DNA of 64,000 nucleotides from Dipteris shenzhenensis (lineage: Eukaryota; Polypodiophyta; Polypodiopsida; Gleicheniales): NCBI GenBank assembly GCA_047967505.1, contig CM106540.1; one strand, given 5' to 3'. The position numbers and the translations under genes were made by a program. Numbering within the stretch: position 1 is the stretch's first letter; each line of letters starts with the position of its first letter. Positions 1 to 9,049 of this stretch are shown here, in pieces. The notes below the pieces were generated by a model. It searched no databases and had not been told where the DNA came from. It saw nothing but the letters and a program-made list of their open reading frames with translations.

Positions 1-177
1 ACATCTTAACCATTGTAAATCTTAAACTTTAAACATTTAATCCCTAAACCCTAAATCCTAAACTCCTAAACACTAAATCCTAAACCCTAAACCCTAAACC
101 TTAAACTCTAAATCCTAAACCCTAAATCCTAAATCCTTAATCCTAAACCTTAAACCCTAAACCCTAAACCCTGATCC
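1..177. repeat. Degenerate telomere-type repeat, CCCTAAA orientation
   Basis: The tract is made of imperfect 7-bp CCCTAAA units mixed with variants such as ATCCTAAA and ACTCCTAAA. The perfect unit is the plant (Arabidopsis-type) telomere repeat. The many variants indicate an old interstitial or subtelomeric tract, not a functional chromosome end. It runs into an inverted-repeat element and resumes on the other side in the opposite orientation. Confidence 0.9.
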
Positions 178-484
178 TAAAATACAACCAAAATTTAATG
201 ATTTTTTTAAATTTGTATAACAGGTTGGATGTCACCCCAACCTATTGCTCAAGCAACAGATTGGGGGATATATCCAACCTGTTGATTTGTGCAACAGGTT
301 GGATATATCTTCCAACCTATTGCTCAAGCAACATGTTGGCGTGAGCCCAACAGAAATCAAGAAATTCCTTGATTTTTGCAATAGGTTGGGTGCACCATTA
401 ACTGCTCCACTTGCAACAGGTTGGGGGATATATCAAACCTATTGCACAAATTGAAAAAAATCATTAAATTTTGGTTGTATTTTA
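178..484. repeat. Foldback element between oppositely oriented telomere tracts
   Basis: Positions 178-216 and 446-484 are 39-bp inverted arms with one mismatch. The interior (217-445) holds several copies of GCAACAGGTTGG in both orientations, mixed with GATATATC-like segments, so the inside can also fold on itself. The telomere-type repeats lie outside both arms and also face each other, which makes the palindromic structure span close to 1 kb. A 69-codon open frame inside (245-454) is a by-product of the repeats and is not called as a gene. Confidence 0.8.
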
Positions 485-957
485 GGGTTAGGGTTTAAGA
501 TCTAGGGTTTAGGGTTAAGGATTTAGGGCTTAGGGTCTAAGATTTAGTATTTAGGGTTTTGGGTTTATGATTATGGTTTTAGGTTTTAGGGTTTAGGGCT
601 AAGGGTTCAGGATTTAGGGTTTAGGGTTTAAGATCTAGGGTTTAGGGTTTAGGGTTTAGAGTTAAGGATCTAGGATTTAGCATTTAGGGTTTAGGGTTTA
701 TGATTATTGTTTTAAGGTTTAGGATTTAGGGTTTAGGTTTTAGGGTTTAGGGTTTAGGGTTTAGGGTTTAGTATATAAGGTCATGAGCTTAGAGTCTAGA
801 ATCTAGGGTTTAGGATCTAAAAATTAGGTTTTAGAATTTAAGCTATAGGGGTTAGGGTTTACGGTTTAGGGTTTAGGGTTTAGGGATTAGAACTGTTATA
901 TAAGTTTAAGAGCTTAGATTGTATAACCTAAGATTTAGGAAACTTTAGGATTTAAGA
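485..957. repeat. Degenerate telomere-type repeat, TTTAGGG orientation
   Basis: Imperfect TTTAGGG units continue for about 470 bp, with variants such as GATCTAGGG and TTTATGATTATGG. Orientation is opposite to that of the tract at 1-177, with the foldback element as the turning point. Confidence 0.88.
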
Positions 958-1496
958 TTAAGGGTGTAATATTTAAGGTATATAGACTATATAAAATATG
1001 CATTCCAAAGTATTTAGTTTAGATATAGATAGACTATATATTATATGCTTTCCAAAGTGTTTTGTTTATATCCAATACTAGGTACGATCCTTTACAAAGG
1101 CTTTACTTTAAGTAATTATAAGTCTACCTAGTCAAAGTATCCTACTGATTAGGGACAAGCACATAGGCTAAAAGTACACCGATTCATATTTTCTTATATT
1201 CATGCTGCATGGTGTACCAGAACAAATGAAGAAATATGTGATAAGAGATATTCAGAAGAAATATGTATTCCATATCATGGATTCATACCATGAATATTTG
1301 GTGGTTGCTAAAGTAGAAAAATGATATGGATTCAATGATACTGTAGTTTTGTGCAAAGCCTTAAACAAAGTTTAAGGCTTTTGCAAAGTATTACATATTG
1401 TAACAAAGATAAGCAAGTATGCTAAACATCTTCTATTGTTTTAAATACCTACCTTACAAATACATTATCTAATTCTTCATTCTTCGACTAACAGGT
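958..1496. other. AT-rich spacer, no gene recognised
   Basis: Two short near-repeats with ATAGACTATATA occur at 985-1045. The remainder up to 1496 may be decayed upstream pol sequence of the copia element that follows, but no reverse-transcriptase motif can be read in any frame. Confidence 0.5.
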
Positions 1497-1643
1497 AAAC
1501 ACATTGAGATTCAATATCACTTTGTATGCGAGCTCATCATGAATGGAGAGGTTGACTTGGTGTACTATCCGACTACAGAGAATGCTACGGACATCTTCAC
1601 GAAGGCTCTTGGAAGAGACTTGCTAGAGAGGCATCTTCATTGA
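1497..1643 (+). pseudogene. Ty1/copia RNase H C-terminal remnant
   Basis: This is the last ~48 codons of a copia-type pol polyprotein, the end of the RNase H domain. The read includes KHIEIQYHF, then GEVDLVYYPTTENATDIF, then TKALGRDLLERH. These match the conserved end of plant copia pol (KHIE..YHF, ..ADI.TK.L). A TGA stops the frame at 1641-1643. Upstream the frame meets a stop within about 30 bases and the rest of pol is not recognisable. The piece is followed by a polypurine tract and an LTR start, exactly as expected at the 3' end of such an element. Confidence 0.82.
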
Positions 1644-1688
1644 CTTCGCATTGGGCCGAAAAAGTAAGTTCACCTGCGGCTGCACATT

Positions 1689-1697
1689 GAGGGGGGG
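1689..1697 (+). other. Polypurine tract of copia element
   Basis: GAGGGGGGG lies immediately before a TG dinucleotide that starts the putative 3' LTR, and about 45 bp after the end of pol. Position and composition fit the plus-strand primer of an LTR retrotransposon. Confidence 0.75.
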
Positions 1698-1967
1698 TGT
1701 TAGCTATCAATGCTCGACTCTCATGTAACTGTCCCAAACAGTTGTGTGACCAGCCAATATAAGGGAGATGCATGTGGCATGCTTTCCCATTATGATCTAG
1801 GCTGGAGCGATTGACGGCCTGGATTAAGTGCACACCTCTATGGCCAATTCAAGGAATAATGACAAGATTTAAACATCTCCACTATACTGGAAGTGTGCAT
1901 GCCTCTTTGTGTGTAACTTAGGTCTACGCCTTTCATTCCGTTGTGGTCTATCCATTAATTGCTAGCA
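1698..1967 (+). mobile_element. 3' LTR of a truncated Ty1/copia element
   Basis: The LTR begins TGTTAGCTAT directly after the polypurine tract. The proposed end is ATTGCTAGCA at 1958-1967, whose reverse complement matches the start at 8 of 10 positions, giving a 270-bp LTR. A TATA-like CAATATAAGG lies at 1756-1765. The 5' half and 5' LTR are missing, so no target-site duplication can be tested. The left boundary is well supported and the right boundary is inferred from the imperfect terminal inverted repeat. Confidence 0.6.
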
Positions 1968-3912
1968 CATACTCATCCTTCACTCCTACCATCTTTCATT
2001 CTTTTCTGCATCTCATGTGCATCTCTCCCATACGGTGATGGGGCAACGGTGCAGTTTGCCGCTCTCACTCCACTACCTGACTTGCGAAACTCCAACGTGG
2101 ATGCCCTAATTCATCTCACTCACACTCGAGGATACAACAACATCGATTGGGCTCGTGAAGTGATCCATTCATAGGCTCTTACCCTATGTTCTCAGCTTAT
2201 TGAGGGAGATGAGGTGAACATTGGTGCACGACAGCTCGTGCTCAATAAGGAGTTGATTAAGGACCCAATTGTTTCTTCCCATTGATGGAGCATTTGTTGA
2301 TTAAGGACCTCCCGTTTCTTCCCATTGATGGAGCATTCATTGCACCATCTTCCTTCACCCAATCTATGATGGAGAATGAGTTTGGGGAGGGCCGCATTGG
2401 CAAGTATCGCCTCAGCAACTTTTAGCATGCATTCTCCCTATTGTCATGGACTTAATGATCTATAGGCATCTCCATATCTTTAAAACTCCATTAATTTCAA
2501 AGAGAAGCTTGGACCACATACCACCATCTTAGATCAGAACAATCTAGATGAAAGACCACCTGTGTTTAAGATGAAAGTGCCATCAATTATATTAATTCAT
2601 GCTTAAGTATGAACATGTTAATTCTATTTAAAAATGAAGCCATTAGCTTACTTTATTAATACATACCTGTCAATATTGTTCAAACATCCAAGAGTGTTTT
2701 CAGTGGTTGTTGGAGGCGATGTTCTTGCCGGCAAAGACCTACACCATGTCTGTGAGGACACACGCTCTCTTGGAGCGTGTAGAGTCTAAACCGATGGCAT
2801 GGGCCAGAGTCTTAAAGGAGCGAATTCGGGTGGAGCCTAGAGGTTGCCAGAGTTTCCTCGGTGAGTGCAAAGGGTCGACCTATCCACATGAAGATAGGTC
2901 AAATTTCGTCCATCCTTTTCCATTGGAGGGACACTAAGATTCATTTTCGATGCTCGGTTTTGAGTGCCAGAGCCATTTGATTCTCATCCAAGGGATGGCG
3001 GATGCGAAGCAGAGAGCATGCCACCTAGGTCAATTGGAAGAGGGAACGCTCAAGGGAAGCACAGACTCCACCACCATCTGTTACTTCTACCCCATTGTCG
3101 GCAATCCAAGCTCTCGACTCAGAGATGAATGTTCACTTGCCCACAACATTGATGACACCTACAGAGGATTTTTTGATGATAGACTCCATGGTCAAGGTGG
3201 TGACGACAGCTGCGGAGGCTTCTCATTTGATAGTCTCAAAACAGTGTAACATCTAATTCGAGAACTGTAACTTTAAATGAGGACTCTAGAGGAATCTTTC
3301 AAAGATTCCCTTATTTTCATTCGAATTTTTTTTTTAAAAGATGGCCATTTTGCACAATGTCTTTTGACAAAAGACATAAAAACCATCTTTTTTTTTTTTA
3401 AATTCGACAATGGCTTTTCAAAAAACAGGCATGAAAACCTTTACTTAGAATACAAAATCCACATAAAATACAATAATGTCTCAAAACCATTACATTATGG
3501 ACCTATGCATCCAATGCAAATAAAAGGACCATGGCATGACATATTTCAAAAGTCTAATATGCTAGAAATTACATTGCTTCACAAATATACATGCCATTGA
3601 TTCTACAAAGAATAGTACTCATCCTTGGATCCTATACCTTGAAATGCACTAGAGCTAAAGCTTTGTGGGGTAAAAGTTGTAAGAGGCTTCCTCCTCCAAA
3701 CTATCCACTAGAACATTCTCTGAGTCAACCTAGCCAAGTTGAGATGTTACCCTCTTTCTTGCATGGCATGTCTTGGGTTTAACTTGTGCACTGCATCTAA
3801 TCAATGTCTTTGAAATCTTTTGGGATAATGTTATGTATTGTGTCGCCTTTGACAATTGCCCTGCTTGTCTCAATTGAAATGCATATATCAAAATATCTAA
3901 CCCAATTGCTCA
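1968..3912. other. Spacer with weak open frames, nothing recognised
   Basis: Short imperfect duplications occur at 2240-2345, where TTAAGGACC and TTTCTTCCCATTGATGGAGCATT are each found twice. Open frames at 2707-2937 and 2950-3249 on the plus strand follow each other in different frames, are slightly richer in GC than their surroundings and show no known domain. They could be a decayed coding segment. Poly-T runs lie near 3320 and 3390. I see no RNA gene or mobile-element end. Confidence 0.4.
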
Positions 3913-3963
3913 GTCAATGATATCATCTACCAAGCTATATGCTTGGTCAATGATATCATTGAC
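3913..3963. repeat. Two GATATC-centred palindromes next to the foldback
   Basis: Imperfect copy 3913-3932 and near-perfect copy 3945-3963 (GGTCAATGATATCATTGAC) are related to the palindromes inside the adjacent foldback element but lie just outside its left arm. Confidence 0.8.
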
Positions 3964-3964
3964 G

Positions 3965-4513
3965 GAGTGAGCCAAAACCTTTGAAAGCTCTAAATTATTT
4001 CATAAAAAAGGTAAATTTTTTGTAGATTCATATTTTGGTACTTTTGACATTAAAAATGAGCTCGCAAGGCCCCAAAACCCAAAAAAACGACTGCAAACAC
4101 GGATACCTTCCGATGATTTTTTGAGAATGCCCAAAGGGAAAAGCATGCGCCCACGTGCTAGGTCAATGATATCATTGACTTGGCATGCGTCTGGTCGATG
4201 ATATCATCGACCAAGAACATTCTTGGTCGCTGGTGCACGTTTGGTCGATGATATCATCGACCAAGAATGTTCTTAGTTGATGATATCATCGACCAGACGT
4301 GCGCCAGGTCGATGATATCATTGACCTAGCATGTGGGTGCATGCTTTTCCCTTTAGGCATTCTTAAAAAATCGTCGAAAGGTATTCTTGTTTGCATTTGT
4401 TTTTAGGATTTTAGGGCCTTTTCGAGCTCATTTATAATGTCAAAAGTACCAAAATATGAATCTACAAAAAATTTACCTTTTTCTTCAAATAATTTAGAGG
4501 TTTTGGCTCACTC
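3965..4513. repeat. 549-bp foldback element with internal palindromes
   Basis: The whole segment is a large imperfect inverted repeat. The left end GAGTGAGCC (3965-3973) mirrors the right end GGCTCACTC (4505-4513), and similarity continues inward through AATTATTT/AAATAATT, the GGTAAATTTTTTG blocks, the block GTACTTTTGACATT and the AAAGGGAAAAGCATGC block. The middle holds five palindromes of the form GGTCGATGATATCATCGACC at 4161-4179, 4193-4212, 4243-4262, 4275-4294 and 4307-4326. No transposase is encoded, so this resembles a non-autonomous foldback element or MITE. No clear target duplication is visible. Confidence 0.85.
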
Positions 4514-5111
4514 AAATAAAAGTTTTCCATTCTTTCTATATGTGATTTAAGAAGTGGATGAAAATTCTCGTTTGGACAATAATGAGTAGAACATGCTATT
4601 ACGTGCAACAAGTTAAGATAATAAAAGTTATTTTTTGATAAAAATACAAAGGGCATGGGAAGGTAAAATCTTTAAGACTTTGAGAATATAGAAAATGGAA
4701 AGATATTTTGCGATATAGTGGAGGCCCTTTTTAATTTATAAGCATGATGTTTGAAAAATGTATGAATTCTGTAAGTTTTTAGTTTTTGACTATGCAAAAT
4801 ATAGCTTTTTTCTTAAAAAGTTATAATTTTAATGAATTTTTAAGGGAATCTTAAAACAAGTACCAATGTTATGTACCTAAAATAGATGTTACACTGTTTC
4901 AATGGTCGATATGCTCACAATGCTAATGTCTATGACTACTGTGCCATAGTGCCATTGGTGGAGGACACACCAATGCCAGTGCCAATGTTGGCTATGGGAG
5001 CCGTCCCTCTAGCGGCAAGCACACAAGCAGCGTAGGTTTTGGTATGGGGTACAGTTCGGTAGTTCTTTGCAGCAATGGAGGGATAAAAATGTTCCATCAC
5101 TGGCAACTTTA
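4514..5111. other. AT-rich spacer
   Basis: AT-rich to about 4890. From about 4940 the sequence becomes GC-balanced and reads like degraded coding DNA continuing into the remnant that follows (for example VEDTPMPVPMLAMGAVPLA from about 4958, plus strand). Confidence 0.4.
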
Positions 5112-6076
5112 TCGATGCCTTTGCAGATGGTATATATGGAGAGCATGGTGGTCACTTGTGTTGCAAGAGGGGCTGCAGTTCTCTCTAGGGACCTAGTGCG
5201 AGTGGATTCTCAGTCACCCTAGATGCTGTTGACTTACACCATTCAACTATCTTAGATGGCCAGTCACTGGGAGGAGCACCAACGACAGATGATGGACTTG
5301 CATATGGAGGTGGCAGTGCAATGCATGAATAACACAACATTGCGAGTACAGGCTAGGCGGGTGCAACAGCTAGAACAATGGTTGCGGCGGCAGGCAAAAG
5401 ATGTGGTAGAGCATGTCCGCCAACTCCAAGAGGAGTATGCAAGATCTACTAGGGAGGAGTTGGTACGCCACCAAACGATGGATGGATTAGCGCAGCACCT
5501 TGCCACGATGCCCGACGACTTGTTTATCAATGTGGAGCACCTGGAAGATCTTTTGGCCAACATGCAAGAGGATGTGCAGGAAGAATGGATAAAGCATGTG
5601 TCTCGGTGGCACCACGTAGGGATTTCGGAGATGTGTGAAAGCACTGTTCCGCACCACTCAAAGCCAGTTTCCAAAGTGGGTGTGCAGACCAGCCACGACA
5701 CTGTCACCATCACATGCCAAGCACGCAAGATACATGTGGCAGTGTTGTGGACAAAGGGAAAGCCGAACAGGAACCCACATTTGCAGACTGCGAGGCCAAG
5801 TATAATGACGTGGCCATTGACTTGATAGAAATGGTCAAGCATCAACTGGAGATGAGGTGGCATTGCACGAACTTGTGCGCTTGGCTAGAACTAACTGCGC
5901 ACTCTTGGGCACTGCATAGGCCATTGCAGCTACCTTGGTGGCACGATGCAGACCAGTTTTTGGTGCAGTACACTCTCAAAAGGGAATGTAATTTAAAGCA
6001 GTGTCAAGAAACCAACTTTTACCTTGCGTGGTCAGTGGAATGTCGAATGCATCCGCATTTGTGCTTGCAACAATGA
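5112..6076 (+). pseudogene. Coiled-coil-like coding remnant, family unknown
   Basis: One frame runs from about 5112 through two stops (5219-5221 and 5253-5255) into a 189-codon stretch starting at 5256. That stretch is rich in Gln, Glu, Arg and Leu (for example RRVQQLEQWLRRQAKDVVEH and HVRQLQEEYARSTREELVRH), as in a coiled coil. Around 5700 sensible protein sequence shifts to another frame (KGKAEQEPTFADCEAKYNDV, then LIEMVKHQLEMR) and continues to the stop at 6076. Two stops plus a frameshift make it a pseudogene. A minus-strand open frame over the same bases has no such composition and is taken as antisense shadow. It could be gag-like material of a degraded retroelement or a host gene fragment; no domain is recognised. 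Confidence 0.5.
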
Positions 6077-6183
6077 TTTATTCTAGATAATGAATAATTG
6101 TACAAGGGATCACACACTTCTAGAATCTGCAGTAGGGAAAAAGGATAACCCATCATTAAGGGTTTACCTGATACGGTTGGAGG

Positions 6184-6212
6184 AGGGGGGTGCTAGAAAT
6201 CTAGCCCCCCCT
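6184..6212. repeat. Short G/C hairpin
   Basis: GGGGGTGCTAG faces CTAGCCCCCC across an AAAT loop, with one bulged T. It lies about 110 bp after the coding remnant. Confidence 0.6.
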
Positions 6213-7004
6213 TGCTTTTGATTTTACGAGAAGCACTGAAGGATTCAGGCTTGTGCTTCAAAGATAAACTGACTTCTCCTATTAACACCACCTCCCGTGC
6301 ATCGAGCGACAATGATGTCTGTCTTGGTGCATCCTCCCCTTGGGGTTTCTCAGCCTCTTAAAGCACAGGTCACAATGAACACACTATTCAAAATTTTTGG
6401 ACTTGTGTAAAATCCAATTTGAGAAATGGACTAAAAAACAGTCCAAAAATTTTGAATATACTAGTAATGTTGTTTTTTGAACTAGATTTGACAAATCAAA
6501 ACAAAAGATTTGGTGATTAAGTACTAAGAACATCAATGCATAACCAAATCTCTTACAAAGGTGATCTACATAAACATCTTCATAACTTCTTATGAATTAA
6601 GCTACTATCACCTAAGAACATCAATAGATGACCAATTCTCTTAAAAAGGTGGTGTAAATAAACACCTTTATGTATAAGTGGTGTGCACATACCTTTATGA
6701 CCATTTCTTTTAGAAAGATGGTGTACATAAACCCCTTAGAAAGGTAGTTTACATAAATCCTTTTATGTGTAAGTGGTGTACATATACACCTCACTTGGTA
6801 TTAAAAAACACCCTTAACTACTATAAAAATACATTGACATAAAGTTTAAAATACACCATTAAGTATAAGATGGACCTCATAAACAATCTTTATACACAAT
6901 AATGAGAGTAAAGAAATAAAAAAAGTAGTTGACTTTTTATTAGATATTCGCTTTACATAGAAGTTCAAAACTTGCGAAGTTCAAAACTTGTGATTACAAA
7001 GTCG
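6213..7004. other. Spacer with an 18-bp inverted repeat and diffuse repeats
   Basis: Perfect 18-bp inverted arms lie at 6387-6404 and 6440-6457 around a 35-base spacer. From 6540 to 6800 a phrase around GGTG(A/G)TxTACATAAAxxxC recurs about six times in diverged form (for example near 6560, 6650, 6715 and 6745), an old tandem array with no fixed period. No gene seen. Confidence 0.5.
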
Positions 7005-7772
7005 TCAGCCATCATGTTCCTCAATACCAATGGCCTCAACACTAGGCCCTTGACTACGAGGGTCCTGACTAATAGGTTGCTCTAATACGGTACTAATGTC
7101 CTCAATGCGCCCTTGACTACCAAGGTCCTGACTAATAGGTTGCTCTAAGACTGAAGTCTCAGTAGCAAGGTCCTCAGTAGTTTGCTCTTCAGTTCCAAGC
7201 ACCTGACTAGTAGGCTGCTCTAGAGTCTGTAAGGTCATGGTTGAAGAACCATCTATGCCTCCTGGTAACTCCTCTTGGTCATGCTTTGCCTCATCCATAC
7301 CTTCTTTGGGTAAGGCTTCCTTGCTTGATCCACTTGCATGTCCTTCACCCAAGATCAAGGGTGCCTTCCTCAGTTTTAATTTCAAGGGAAGTGCTTCCAC
7401 CTCTTTAGCCTTACCTTTTCCTACGACGTGCTGTACTACTACTTGTTGCTGCGGGCCTTCTCGTATGATGAGTGGAACCTCCTTGACTAGAGTTGACAAT
7501 TGATCACCCTTATTGTTTGTGTGGATTTCTTCTTGGCGTAAGTCATTGGATTCAGATCTTTCATCCTCATCATCACCCGAGCTAAAATCATCACCCTCAG
7601 ACTCACTACCCTCATCTTTGACATTTTCCTCACTACCCTCTTCTTTGACATTTTCCTCTTCAAAGAAGGTAGTGCAACTGTAATATGTGTTAAAGAACTC
7701 AATCTGATGGGGGGTATCAATGACATTTACATTTCTACCTTGGCGTATTGATTTCTCAGTAGCAAAACCCAT
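7005..7772 (-). CDS. Acidic repeat-containing protein, function unknown
   Basis: A 255-codon minus-strand frame starts at 7772. The N-terminal ~35 residues look globular (VIDTPHQIEFFNTYYSCTTF). Residues ~39-75 are strongly acidic with an internal repeat (EENVKEEGS, then EENVKDEGS), then a basic/hydrophobic middle (KGKAKEVEALPLKLKLRKAP). The C-terminal ~70 residues contain three copies of LEQP(I/T)SQxxxSQG-like repeats. The same frame continues upstream of the ATG with plausible protein (EMTKNLLNDGWEVALY) after one stop at 7773-7775, so the true start may have lain further upstream and the gene may be truncated or spliced. No catalytic motif or known family is recognised. It could be a decayed transposon accessory protein. 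The length of the open frame in AT-rich DNA is the main evidence. Confidence 0.45.
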   Translation of the reverse strand: MGFATEKSIRQGRNVNVIDTPHQIEFFNTYYSCTTFFEEENVKEEGSEENVKDEGSESEGDDFSSGDDEDERSESNDLRQEEIHTNNKGDQLSTLVKEVPLIIREGPQQQVVVQHVVGKGKAKEVEALPLKLKLRKAPLILGEGHASGSSKEALPKEGMDEAKHDQEELPGGIDGSSTMTLQTLEQPTSQVLGTEEQTTEDLATETSVLEQPISQDLGSQGRIEDISTVLEQPISQDPRSQGPSVEAIGIEEHDG

Positions 7773-8442
7773 TCAATACAATGCTACTTCCCACCCATCA
7801 TTCAGTAAATTCTTTGTCATCTCGAGGCAGTCGATAGAGCGAGCGAGGAAAAGCGAGCGGGCCCAAAAAAGCGAGCGAGCTTTTCTACAATTTCCTTATC
7901 GAGGTACTCAACATAGCTTTGTGGAAACCACTATTTGGGAAGATTCTCGAAAATAAAACTTATGTTACTATGTGTAACTATACCAATATTGCGAATTATA
8001 GTCTACCTTAACTTCCAATTGGAGCCATACTCACATTATGCAACAATAATATGTGGGTTTGAAAGAAACCGAATTTCCACTCCAAAGCGGATTCCATTAC
8101 TAATACAACAAATCTTTTGCATTTGAAATGGGTCTTATTATCAAACTCCTTCCATAATCAAAACAAATGTGTTGCTTGATATGTTGAACTTAGTAACGTA
8201 AACATCACTTCACCCATATGCGGGGAAAAAAAACTGTCTGTAGACTTCATAGCATGGGATTGCATCAACACTTATAACATTCAAAATGGTTCTTCTTATT
8301 AAAAGTGTTATCAACCATGAAAGAAAATGTTTAAAAATAGTTCACCCGTATGTTGAAAAACCCAAGTGTCATTTATGACATTCAAAATTGTTCTTGCAAC
8401 CATCCTGTAGTTCCTAGAGATTTTGCCCATACTTCCAACCCC
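7773..8442. other. Spacer with a short AGCGAGCG-type repeat
   Basis: Around 7830-7882 the phrase AGCGAGCGAG and close variants occur four or five times on the plus strand. A similar GCTCGCTT phrase occurs at 19,410-19,430 in the 3' part of the minus-strand pseudogene. Otherwise AT-rich with no gene recognised. Confidence 0.4.
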
Positions 8443-8836
8443 TTCCCTTCAACCACTAAGAGGTATCTAATAGTTTTATAGAACACTTGAGATATCATCA
8501 CCTCCTAATACAAAACCATTATTACTATTTGTAGAACACTTGAGATATCATCACCTCTTAATACAAGACCATTCTTACTATTTGTAGAACACTTGAGATA
8601 TCATCACTCCTTCCCTTCAGCCACTAAGAGGTACCTAATACTTTTGTAGAACACTTGAACCATTCTTACTATTTGTAGAACACTTGAGATATCATCACCT
8701 TTTAATACAAAACCATTCTTATGGTTTGTATAACACTTGAGATATCATCACCTCTTAATATAAGACCATTCTTAGTATTTGTAGATCACTTTAGATATCA
8801 TCGCCTCTTAATACAAGACCATTCTTACTATTTGAG
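8443..8836. repeat. Tandem array of 52-54-bp units
   Basis: The phrase GAACACTTGAGATATCATCA recurs with starts at 8481, 8533, 8587, 8678, 8731 (TAACACTTG) and 8784 (GATCACTTT), separated by copies of ACCATTCTTACTATTTGTA. A longer unit starting CTTCCCTTC(A)(A/G)CCACTAAGAGGTA occurs at about 8443 and 8611, so a higher-order duplication is superimposed. Confidence 0.88.
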
Positions 8837-8885
8837 AGATTAATGGATTAAAGGTTTGAAGCTCATAGGAGATGAAGGAAGAGAA

Positions 8886-9049
8886 AGTTAATTTCAACAT
8901 GAGGACAATAAAACTAATTGGAATATTTTGACTTATGTATTATACCTTTTTGAAGACTATGAATTTAAGTCAGTTTCAACATTAGGATGATAAAACTAAT
9001 TAGAATATCTTGACTTATGTATTATATATTTTTGAAGACTATGAATTTT
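8886..9049. repeat. Direct duplication, 82-bp unit
   Basis: Copies begin at 8886 and 8968 and share AATAAAACTAATTGGAATAT-like sequence, TTGACTTATGTATTATA and TTTTTGAAGACTATGAATTT with few differences. Confidence 0.85.

Noticed and set aside
245-454. 69-codon frame inside the telomere-flanked foldback
   Set aside because: Made of inverted copies of GCAACAGGTTGG; no protein-like features.
5264-5863. 199-codon minus-strand frame opposite the coiled-coil remnant
   Set aside because: Cys/Ser/Thr-rich antisense reading of a better plus-strand coding frame.
8443-8836. CRISPR-like array of ~53-bp repeats
   Set aside because: Units are contiguous with no unique spacers, and the window is plant nuclear DNA.
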